This document shows positions 1-8,641 of a DNA stretch of 14,744 nucleotides, one piece after another. Position 1 is the first letter of the stretch. The number at the start of each line of letters is the position of its first letter. This DNA comes from Stephanodiscus triporus (lineage: Eukaryota; Bacillariophyta; Thalassiosirophyceae; Thalassiosirales; Thalassiosiraceae): NCBI GenBank assembly GCA_036939755.1, contig JALLAZ010000504.1, positions 1 to 14,744 of the forward strand, written 5' to 3'. The translations under genes were made by a program, and so were the position numbers. The notes beneath the pieces are model-generated. The model did not search any database. It was not told the origin of the DNA and saw only the letters and a list, made by a program, of their open reading frames with translations.

Positions 1-55
1 CTCCATCCTCCGCCTTGCGCTTCTTCTTCTTGTCCTTCTTCGACTTCTTCGCGCT
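1..55 (-). repeat. Exact partial copy of the NOP58 tail coding sequence
   Basis: These 55 bases are identical to 1988-2042, which lie in the last exon of NOP58 and encode residues 488 to about 506 on the minus strand, in the Lys-rich tail. Identity stops abruptly at 55/56 and runs off the left edge, so the full extent is unknown. The copy has the same orientation as the gene. It cannot be a working NOP58 on its own, because nothing upstream of residue 488 is present. It is either the right end of a longer tandem copy or a dispersed fragment. Low complexity (KKX repeats) does not explain it, since every base matches. Confidence 0.9.
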
Positions 56-191
56 ATTTTCTGCATATTTTCATTTTTAGTGGTTTGTTGTTTTCACTTC
101 GCTTTGTTGGTTGGAATTGGTATCATATTATTTTCGACTTAACGCCAAGTTGCGAAGTGACGCGGCCTACATATTATCTCTAACCAACCAG

Positions 192-1689
192 ATGCCGTGG
201 CTGATCCAATCCACCCCGGGAAAGAAAGATGGGGGAGAGAATCTGCCCCTCTCCTCCCACCTCTTCTTCGTGCACATACCTCGATGCGGCGGGTGAGTCT
301 ATGGTTTGATAGCATGTGCACTATCATCATGGTAAATAACGCACTAACCGTTCTCGTCACAAAATCAGGACTTCGCTCATGCAGCACTTCTCCGTGCCGG
401 AGAAGGTCATCGCCGCCCGGGGTCCAATCGGCAGGCTGGCCATGAAATACTTCTTCATGCGGTACGCCGAGTTGGAGAAGTCGAATTTCCCCATCGAGAC
501 TAAAGAGAATGCATTCTGCCTCGTGATTTTATGCGCGTCGGTGTTGATGTACCTGTTCGACGATAGGATAACGGAATTCTTTGGAATGTCGTCGTCGACA
601 TCGTCATTGTCACCGTCGCCATCATCGATACCACCGATATCATTATCGTCATTCGCCACATTCCTCGGGAGCCTCGCTTTATTCATCTCCTTCTTCACCA
701 CCGTGATATGCACCGCCCCGGTTATAGGGCGGATCATGCCCGTGCACAGGTGGTACCTTTGGTTCGTTCACTATCCCATCTTTCGCATGTGCGAGGCATT
801 GGATTGGTGTACCGGGACGAACAAGCACGGTTACATCATGCACCTCACGGCCTCCAAGCTCCTTGGGTACGGATACGTAAAGCCCGAGCAGATGGATAAC
901 ATTTGTTCCCTCGCCATCGTGCGCGATCCGTACAGTCGCATGGTGAGCATCTACGGCTACAATCGTTTCGGCGAATTCGAAACCTTCCCGGTATTCTTAC
1001 GACGATGGAAGAAGCTGATGAGGCATTACATCGAACGGGGAGAGAAGGAGGATTGGTACACGCCCTGTCACCTGTTGCCGCAATTCGAGTACACGCATTT
1101 CGAGGGGAAGCAGCTGGTGCAGAGCATCGTCAAGCAGGAGGAACTGAAGTACCTCAAGACGAGGACGGGGGCAGAGGAGGTCATGGGCATGGATAACACC
1201 GTTAGCGATTTGCCGGATTTGGTCAGGGATGCGTTGCTGGGCATGCCCCACGCGAATAGCAGGAAATCTTCGAAGCAGTATTACGACTACTACGACCAGG
1301 AGTCTCTAGATCTCACGTTCGAAATGTACAGCAAGGACTTCGAGGTCTTCGGTTACAACACCACGCTTACGGAGAGGCCAGACCTCCTCCCGCCCAAGGG
1401 ATCACGCGCGCCCAAGGGAGGATCGGCGAATCGCAGGACGATATTCGCGGATCAAACGAAAGTCGAACGCATGAGCAGGAATATCCTGTACGACAGCGTC
1501 GTCGGAAGGCGGGTGAGCCAGGCGCAACTATTCTATACGGTGAAGACGAATGTGAAGCAAAGTATGAACCGACGATCATCGACCTCGGCGTTTATGCAGT
1601 CGTTGTCGAAACTCGATAAGGACGAACTCCTGGCGTGGATCGCTGGGGAACGCACCACATTTCAAGATTCCGGCCACAAAGATGATTGA
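192..1689 (+). CDS. Sulfotransferase family protein (PAPS-dependent), two exons
   Basis: Predicted enzyme transferring sulfate from PAPS to an acceptor, probably a glycan. Exons are 192-292 and 369-1689; the 76-nt GTGAGT...CAG intron restores one frame and gives 473 residues. The junction completes the 5'-phosphosulfate-binding loop, HIPRCGGTSL (residues 28-37). The 3'-phosphate-binding motif follows as VRDPYSRMVS near residues 218-227. The ending, YYDYYDQESLDL...DFEVFGY (about 337-363), is typical of the Sulfotransfer_2 group. Two hydrophobic stretches (about 81-97 and 129-155), separated by a Ser/Pro-rich linker, lie between the two motifs, suggesting membrane attachment. The start is uncertain: 192 is the first in-frame ATG, but the frame stays open upstream and ACCAG just before it looks like an acceptor, so an upstream exon is possible. 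The acceptor substrate cannot be told from sequence. Converges on NOP58. Confidence 0.82.
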
Positions 1690-1826
1690 CTACAGAGAAA
1701 CGCTGATGGCAGGGAGGTACAAACGGCATTGAAAAAATGCCGATGTGAGATTGCTTTTCGTTATTGACAGATTCCCTCCATGAAGTTAATGACATTCACA
1801 GGGTGGCATAAAAACGGAGCAAACAA
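1690..1826. other. Short spacer between convergent genes
   Basis: These 137 bp separate the stop codons of the sulfotransferase and NOP58 and must hold both 3' untranslated regions. No clear hairpin or repeat is visible. The two transcripts probably overlap at their 3' ends. Confidence 0.6.
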
Positions 1827-3942
1827 TCACTCCTTCGACTTCCTCTTTTCCTTCTTAGACTTCTTTTCCTTCTTGGATTTCTTCTTCGACTCCTTATCGT
1901 CCTCCGCATCCTTATCATCCTCGGTCTTAACCTTCTTCTTTTTACTGCCGGCCTCCTCCTCCTCTTCCGCGTCGACCCCCACGGCGTCTCCATCCTCCGC
2001 CTTGCGCTTCTTCTTCTTGTCCTTCTTCGACTTCTTCGCGCTGCCGTTGCCGCTGTCCTCCAGCCCCACCATGTCGCCGGAATCGTTGTACGACGGCGCC
2101 ACAGCCGCGGACTTGGCGGCCGTCGGCGCGTACCTCGCCGTCTTCGCGGCCGTGAGCCTCCCGTCCTTATTATTCGAAAGGACAACGGTCCCGTCCCCAC
2201 CCTCGAGCTGACGCAGCCTCGCCTCGACCTTTGCGCGTCCCTCGTATCCGATGGTAGTGTCCGGCTCGTCCGACGTCTCGTCCGACAGGGCGTCCACCCT
2301 CGTGGCGAGCGCGGCCTTCGCGGCGAGGACGCGACTTATCTTCCCCTTGTGCTTTGGAGCCGCCTGCCCCACGAGGGAGGCGTGGTATATGAGACCGTAC
2401 TTCGGCGTGTCGTGCTTCGTCTTAAGGGCGCGGAACAGCGCCTTCTCGGCACCGAGGATCTGTATGGTCGACGCCGGCTGCTTCGCGAGGTTCATCAGCG
2501 ATCCCGAGTGCGAGATGAGGCGGGCGCCGACCAGCTCACCGAGGAGGATGGTGAGGTTCGGCGCGATCGCGTTCATCCGATTTTTCAGGTAGTCGAAAAG
2601 CTGGATGCGATATTCGGTCATGGACAGGACCTGCTCGGCAAGGCTCTGGATGTTAATGATGTCGAGGTCCGACACCTCGGTGCCCATGGACACCTCGGCG
2701 GCCTCCTTCACGGCGTTTTCGATGGACTCTTCCTCCAGTATTTGCGACAGGTCGTTGTCCCTGAATTTGTTCCGGTATCCGCACGTCAGGACGAGCTTCG
2801 AGTACTGGGCATTGTCGTTGACGATGCCTTGGAGCTCTGATTACAAATATCGGGGGGCGAGAAGGACGAAGAGGACGGCGACGACAAAGACAACGAGGGG
2901 TGAGAGTGTGGTCGAGAGAAAAGAACATAAAACTATTTCAACACAAAACTCTATCCGACAAGAAGGAACGGCGGAGAGCGCGCCCATCGGAACGATCGAA
3001 AATTGCGTAGCAAATATATAATATGCCCGAAACTCACCCGGGAAGTGCCAGCCGTACCACTCCTTAACGCGCATGGCGTACGTGTTGATCTCCTTGTCGA
3101 GCTCGTCCAGGAGGCCGATGGCCTGCACGACCATCGTGTCCACCTTGTCCGACGAGAACTTGAGCTTGTACCTCGACAGCGAGTGGCTAAGGCCGAGCCT
3201 CATGGCGTCGAGGTCCCCCCCCGAAACCCTCGGCCCGCCATCGCCGCCGTCGTCGTCGTCCGACGACCCCCCCCCCGCTCCCCCTCCCCCTCCTCCCCCC
3301 AGCAGCTCGTCGAGGTGGCATCGTATCCCCCGGAATAGCTCGTGCGTCTTGGAATCGCAAGCTAGGGAGCACGGCAGCGACGGGAAGGCCTCGCGTATCC
3401 CCGCCACCATCGATTTGTCGAGTATCGCGAGGCTGTCCCCCCTCCCGCTCTTCTTGAGCTGACGCCTTAGGAAGGACTTGAGGCTTTTGCTCACCTTCCC
3501 GTCGATGCATGCCGCCGCCGCCGACACGGCGTCGGCGGTGTCGGCGAACGGCTCGAAGTGCACGAGGTTGACGAACCTCCTCGCCTTGGCGGGATCGGAG
3601 AAGAACTTCTCGTGCAGGTCCTCGTCGGAGGTCTTGGACAGTTTCTTCTCGTCCGTTATCTGGGAAATGGAATGAGCGGAGGGATGGATTGGGTATGGAT
3701 GAAAAATGGGCGTTAAAGAGTCGGGGATTGGCGTTTTCCCGACAGCGGCGAGAGACGACCCTGCGGGTCGCCGCGGCCGCGACACGAGAAACAAAAAAAA
3801 AAGCCCCGACAGAGGCGCGCCGCATCTTCGAACGACGACGACGAAACTTGACCCCGTCGACCATAATATGACACATAATATGACAGACGCAACTCACCTT
3901 GAACAGGGAGTACCCCGCCGGCGTTTCGAATAGGAGATGCAT
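1827..3942 (-). CDS. NOP58: NOP58, box C/D snoRNP core protein, three exons
   Basis: Nucleolar scaffold of box C/D snoRNPs, which guide rRNA 2'-O-methylation and pre-rRNA processing with fibrillarin, NOP56 and the 15.5K protein. Exons are 3942-3898, 3659-3038 and 2836-1827; introns of 238 and 201 nt have GTGAGT donors and preserve frame, giving 558 residues (human protein about 530). Exon 1 encodes the hallmark start [15 protein letters not shown], which separates it from NOP56. Exon 2 holds the NOP5 N-terminal domain and coiled-coil start ([29 protein letters not shown] across the junction). The Nop domain lies at about 312-404 ([49 protein letters not shown]). From about 489 a Lys/Glu/Asp KKX tail follows, typical of nucleolar NOP58. 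A Gly/Asp-rich insertion at about 136-158 is unusual. Part of the tail is duplicated at window position 1-55. Confidence 0.96.
3862..3885. repeat. Tandem 12-mer in NOP58 intron 1
   Basis: CATAATATGACA occurs twice in direct succession, about 12 bases inside the 5' end of NOP58 intron 1 (minus-strand gene). It is a small duplication. Eukaryotic NOP58 introns often host snoRNAs, so both introns were checked, but no box C (RUGAUGA) paired with a box D was seen. Confidence 0.8.
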
Positions 3943-4478
3943 GATGGCGTTCGAAGGCGAAGTGAGGAGAGCGTTGTGATTCTTCCGACCGCTGCTTCGT
4001 CCCCCTTTCGGCTCCTCTGTGGCAGGATTGGATGCTGATCGGCGACAGCACTTGATATTGGATCGGAGGTTGGCGGAAGACGGGCGGGCGGCGACTGCGT
4101 TTTCCTGGCTGGGTCAGTCTCTCCTCTGCAGCCGTCTCTCCTCTTTTCTTCCTTGGTGGCGCAGGCTAGCAAAAGATGGATTGACGAAGGACAGACTGAA
4201 TCCTTACTCTATTAGGAGTACACGAGATTGAGGATGCGATGGGTATCCTTCAGACGGAGCCACACAAAAAATTGTGAATGTGATTTTCATGCCGACAGAA
4301 ACAAAACACAACAAAAAACATCAACACTCCATCCCCTCTAGCTCTAACCGATATCTCTCCTCCGACCCCGAGCAAATTCCTCTCTGCCACAGCAGTACCA
4401 TACTCACTCCTCGATCGGATAGAACGATCGGCAATAATCACCACTAAACAGCCAACAACTCGAACGGACACAAAAGAA
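3943..4478. promoter_or_regulatory. Divergent promoter region, NOP58 / plastid repeat protein
   Basis: This 536 bp stretch separates two outward-facing start codons and must contain both promoters and 5' untranslated regions. The right half (about 4260-4475) is A/C-rich on the plus strand, as expected of a leader before ATG 4479 (context AAAGAAATGA). No TATA box, tRNA or snRNA was recognised. Short open frames here are not supported. Confidence 0.5.
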
Positions 4479-6305
4479 ATGAAGATTCAACCCTCCGCCT
4501 CGCTGACGCTGCTCGGGATGACGATCGCGACGAGCGCCTTCGCGCCAGTCGTCGTCGTCGTCGTCGTCGTGGACAACGCGCGGGTCCGATCGGCGGCGAC
4601 GCCGTCGACGACGACCATCGCCATGTCGATGATGAACGGCGGCGACTACGACTACGACGACGACTGGCACGCCGACTTCGAACGGCCCAAGTACGGCGGC
4701 GGCGGCGGCGGCGGCGACGACTACATCGGCGGCGACTCGGGGGGGTACGGCCGCGTCGTCTTCGACGATCGCGCGCGCGGGGGGCGGGGGAGGAGGCGTG
4801 ACGACGGCGCCGTCGTCGTCGTCGGCCGCGGAGGCGGGGGACGAGGAGGACGAGGAGGAGGACGAGGACGAGGAGGAGGACGAGGAGGTCGAGGCGGGGG
4901 AGGGGGGGGGGGAAGGAGGGACGAGCGCCTCGGCCCCAACGGTCACGATTACGCGCTCTCCCGCGACGCCGTCGGGGTCAACAAGTCGCGCTTCTCCGAC
5001 GCGGACATCCACTCGATGCTCGCCGAGCGCCTGCGGGCCAAATTCTCCCGCGACTTCCGATTGGCCGATTCCATACAGACGGCGCTCGTCGAGGGGGGGG
5101 TGTTCGTGCACGACGGATTGAAGGAATGGAGGGCCGACGGCGTGCCGTACGAGGGTTCCTTCCGAGGCGGCGGCGGCGGCCCGTCGTCGTCGTCGTCGTC
5201 GTCGGCCAGGTACTCGAGGTCGTCGCATTCCGCAAACGTCGATCCGAGCCTAGGCGCGAGCGACGACCTCGTCGACAAGCTCGTCAACGAGAGGGCCAAA
5301 TTCAAGGCCATGCGACAGTACGACAAGGCCGACGCGGTCCGCGAGGGACTGCGGACCAAATTCGACGTCCTCATCGACGATCGGCTCATGGAGTGGTCCG
5401 TCGGGGGCGACTTCGGCGAGGAGCACAACGCCCGGAGGGAGCTTGCGTCGACGTTCTCGGGCAGGGGGTACGTCAAGAGTCGATCGTCGCTTTCGTTGGA
5501 GGACGACGAGGAGGAGGAGTACATTCAGCATCACGTCGATGCCAGGGCGGCCGCGAAGAAGGAGCGGAATTTCGAAGGCGCAGATAGGATCCGTCTTGAT
5601 TTGGCACAACGGTGAGTCGTATGTGATGTTGGTGTCTTTTTTTTCTTTTCGGTGGAAGATGTGTTCTTTTACATCTGTGTATATTGTTCACTAGAGTACG
5701 AACTAACTCTCTGGTCTTCTCTTCTTCGTTATCACTCATGGATTGCGACAACATCAATGCGCTCGTGCGATTCTCTTCTCATCTCGTCACAGTTTTGACG
5801 TCACCATAAATGACAAAATGAAGCTCTGGAGCGTCGGGGGAGTGTTCGAGGAGATGGGGGAAAGGTGGGCAAGCCAAAGGGCGTGTATACCCGTCGGGGC
5901 GGTGGCAACCTGACGCCGGAGGACAAAGACGCGATATCAAGGATGCTCACGGACCGACACCACGCGAAGAAGCAGCGCAATTACGACGCCGCCGACGAGA
6001 TACGCAACGTCCTGATGACGAGGTACAACGTGTCGATCGACGATAGGTCGAACGAGTGGCGGGTGGACACCAACGACTACGCGCAGCGGCGGTCGGGGGA
6101 GGATGAAGACGGCGCCACGAATCTGTCGGAGGAGGTCGTGCGATACATCGACGGCAAGCTGAGGGAAAGGTTCGACCTCAAGCGAGCGAGGTCCTACGAG
6201 GACGCCGATGCTATACGGAACGAATTGATGGATGAGTTTGGGATTCAGATCGACGACAGGACCAAGGAGTGGTTCGTTGTCGAGGATGCGCTTTCTCCTG
6301 CGTGA
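4479..6305 (+). CDS. Plastid-targeted RGG-rich protein with five tandem CysRS-tail-like repeats
   Basis: Function unknown; plausibly an RNA-binding protein of the plastid. Exons are 4479-5611 and 5793-6305 (181-nt intron, GTGAGT...TCACAG). The start MKIQPSASLTLLGMTIATSA-FAP is a signal peptide ending in an ASAFAP-type motif, the diatom plastid import signal. An Arg/Gly-rich RGG stretch follows (about residues 100-147). Then five repeats of about 50 residues appear, with pattern R..AK..R.[YF]..AD.IR..L...[FY].V.IDDR..EW.V, at bases 4995-5141, 5262-5408, 5517-5611 plus 5793-5844, 5922-6068 and 6129-6281. The pattern resembles the C-terminal tail of cysteinyl-tRNA synthetase; no synthetase domain is present. 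Exon 2 changes frame by -1 between about 5850 and 5920; read literally the protein ends at 5913 after 417 residues and three repeats. One extra base would give 548 residues and all five. Missing base, unrecognised intron or broken allele are all possible. Confidence 0.78.
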
Positions 6306-6833
6306 TGAAAGAAGAAAATGTTAAAAGTCTCGCTCAGGAGATGAATATTGCTTTTCCTCGATGTAAAGACTGATACTATGGATTTTGCAAAGATACCCAC
6401 ATCCCTTGTTTAAAGAGAAAGCTCCGGAGGGTACCGTCCTAGTGACTGTCATCCCAGACACGGGAGAGCATTACGTGAGCACTCCACTGTGTCAGCCTTG
6501 TCTGCTCAGGACATAAAAGACACAGCTATGAAATCAATGCGTTAGTTGGCATGTAAATGAGCTTACTAAAAGTATTATCATTCTTTTGCGCATACTATTC
6601 TCTCTTTGTTTCCCTCGTCCATCAAAAAATGGGATGGATGAAATCCAATTTCATCCATGATTGAATGGTGAACGACAGAGTGGAAAGCATTCATATGCAT
6701 GTATAGAAGTCGCATACGCCTGAATATGTATAAGTTCCCGTCCGTAGAAGGTTTATGATGTCGGAGCGTGACGATAGAGCACCGGAGGAAATAGGGGACG
6801 ACCGCCCATGAGACATGTGTCACGAAAACCCTA
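6306..6833. other. Intergenic region between convergent genes
   Basis: This 528 bp, AT-richer than the flanks, lies between the stops of the plastid repeat protein (+) and the unknown gene (-). It contains a perfect 11-bp stem hairpin at 6634-6658 and a weaker 7-bp inverted repeat (6487-6493 with 6519-6525). No convincing open frame, tRNA or transposon end was seen. Confidence 0.6.
6634..6658. repeat. Perfect 11-bp inverted repeat (hairpin)
   Basis: ATGGATGAAAT, a 3-base loop CCA, then ATTTCATCCAT form an uninterrupted 11-bp stem. It lies in the gap between two convergent genes, so it could form in either 3' untranslated region. No run of T follows closely, so a polymerase III or bacterial-type terminator reading is not supported. 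Confidence 0.85.
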
Positions 6834-8076
6834 CTAAGCGAACAAGTCGAGCTTGGACAGCTCAGCGACGACGATGACGACGTCCTCCTCGTTGCAACTC
6901 GTCTTGCATAGGGTTGCCGCCCTGTTCTTCTTGTTCATGCGCTTCTTGCGCTGCTTCGTCCTCGTCGCTGGATCGGCGTTCGTCGAATCTTGCCCGACGG
7001 CGGCGATGACGGCGCGGCGATCGCACCGCGCGGTCGTCCCCGCCGTGGTCTCGCGCCCGTTGACTTCGTTCGTCCTTCTCCCCCTCGTCTTCGTCGTCTT
7101 CGTCGTTGTCGTCGTCTCCGTCGTGGTCGTCCTCGTCTTCATCGTCCACGTCGCGTCGTTCCCCATCATCCTCGTCCGCGCGTGCATCTCCGCGGCGAGG
7201 CGATTGCGTATCGCGCATCTCTCCAGGCAAGGCCTGACGTCCGCATCGCGACGGTCGTGGTAATCCGACGCGTTCGGGACAAGATCGAGCCTCGGGTCGT
7301 CGCGCAGGTGCGCGATGGTCGCGTCGAGGAGTTCCTCCATCGCCGCGGCAAGGCGTGCCGCCTCGCGAGGATCGCCGAGGTGTACCCTCGCCCCGATCGC
7401 GTAGGGGTAGATCGTGTCGAAGATGTCCGCGCGCCCGGCGGCGGCGTCGTCGTTGTTCGCGTCGTCGTCGACGACGACGGCCCGCCCGGCGTTATCGTTC
7501 GCGTCGTCGACGTCGACGATCGAGGGGGGAGGAGGAGGAGGAGGAGGAGGAGGGGCGACGCCGAGGAACGACGACGTAGACGACGACGACGATTGTCGGG
7601 GCAGCACGCCCGCCTCGACGAGATAATTGATCGCGCCTGACGTGTTGTTCACCATGGCATTGTTGTGGAAGTCGTAATATAACTTCGTCGCCGCGCGGAA
7701 GACCTCGCCGGCCAACTGAAGGGAGGGGAACAATGACGACGACACGACACGGAACAATGACGAAAGGCGGGGAGTGGACGCGATGGCGCGGAGGCGGGAC
7801 GATGCGCGCATTCATGCACGCGTCGAGGGGGGGGTGCCAACCTCCACCCAACGACGGTCGGACGATGCACCACACGACACTCACCGTGTCGGCGACGCCC
7901 TCCTCCGGCAACATGTCGAGCCTGACGTCGTACTCGGACTGGTACAGCCCGTCGAGGTCCCAGTATGACCTCAGGCGCAGGGAGACGTTCGCGTTCGGCT
8001 TGCGCTGCTTCTGGGGATTCCTCAGAGCGGATATGCGAATCGCGTTCCTCTCGAAGTCGTGCGGATGACGGATCAT
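6834..8076 (-). CDS. Uncharacterised protein, two exons
   Basis: I do not recognise this family. Exons are 8076-7885 and 7715-6834, joined in phase 0 by a 169-nt intron with GTGAGT donor and a CCCTCCCTTCAG acceptor; 357 residues. The first ATG is 8076. Residues 1 to about 105 look like a folded domain (SYWDLDGLYQSEYDVRLDML; FRAATKLYYDFHNNAMVNNTSG). A poly-Pro run of ten residues and an Asp/Asn/Ala-rich linker follow, then a second, helical-looking part (IFDTIYPYAIGARVHLGDPR...ARLAAAMEELLDATIAHLR). The last roughly 110 residues are Thr/Arg/Lys-rich low complexity ending VVIVVAELSKLDLFA. In that segment a neighbouring frame encodes an Asp/Glu-rich stretch, so the C-terminal frame is less certain than the rest. 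No signal peptide or membrane segment is evident. Confidence 0.65.
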
Positions 8077-8641
8077 CGTGGCGAGCGAACAAAGCACACA
8101 CTTGCTCTTTTTGAGATTTGATAGCCAGCGATCTCTGATCTTCTTCTCGCTCTCTCTCTCTGGCTGGGGAAAGGATTCTTGGTTTGGGCGGGAGAGTTAG
8201 GTAGTAGATAGTAGAGAGATGGATACCCTAGAGAGAGAATACGTAGAGAGTATCGTACATACATCTTTCGGGCGGGAAGATTTTCATCCGGGACACGCTT
8301 CCTTCCCGCGAGATGTGTGCTTACCTCCTGTGTGTGCATAGAGAGTGTACGTCAGTGAATTTGCAAACGGGTGTAGGAATTAGTATTGTTTTTGAATCCT
8401 GGCTGCCGGGACACACAGATCACAATGTTTTTTTGAAGAAAAATGGTGCCAGGTGCCACCATGACAATAAATATCTACTAGTAGTAGAGAAACCACCGCC
8501 GTCTAATAATAAGCTAACTCCATCTCAGCTCCCTGCCCACTCCTTCTCAGCTCCTAGGAGGCAACGAACGAACTAGTTGCATTAAGGGAAGTCATCACAC
8601 AACAGGAGCTCTCTCTCATTATCTTTCGGCGCGGCGATACC
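8077..8641. promoter_or_regulatory. Divergent promoter region, unknown gene / PARG-like gene
   Basis: This 565 bp between outward-facing starts must hold both promoters. It contains pyrimidine/purine-rich blocks (CTCTCTCTCTCTGG near 8150; GAGAGA-rich stretches near 8205-8250) and a doubled GGTGCCA near 8443-8456. No defined promoter motif was recognised. ATG 8642 is preceded by GGCGATACC. Confidence 0.45.

Noticed and set aside
1780..2211. 143-codon plus-strand open frame rich in Phe, Leu and Ser
   Set aside because: Antisense of the NOP58 Lys-rich tail, which turns AAG/GAA codons into CTT/TTC.
2837..3897. Intronic snoRNAs within NOP58
   Set aside because: Both introns were read on the minus strand; no box C with a matching box D or H/ACA pattern was seen.
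4404..5228. 274-codon minus-strand open frame opposite the plastid repeat protein
   Set aside because: It is an open shadow of GC-rich triplet repeats (poly-Ser, poly-Val); the plus strand carries the presequence, repeats and splice sites.
6303..6373. Box C/D snoRNA-like pair (TGATGAA ... GATGAAT ... CTGA)
   Set aside because: The box C overlaps a stop codon, there is no terminal stem, and no rRNA complementarity could be checked; the matches are short enough for chance.
6853..7263. 136-codon plus-strand open frame with a hydrophobic, Val-rich membrane-like stretch
   Set aside because: Hydrophobicity comes from GTC repeats antisense to the Thr-rich tail of the minus-strand gene; no other support.
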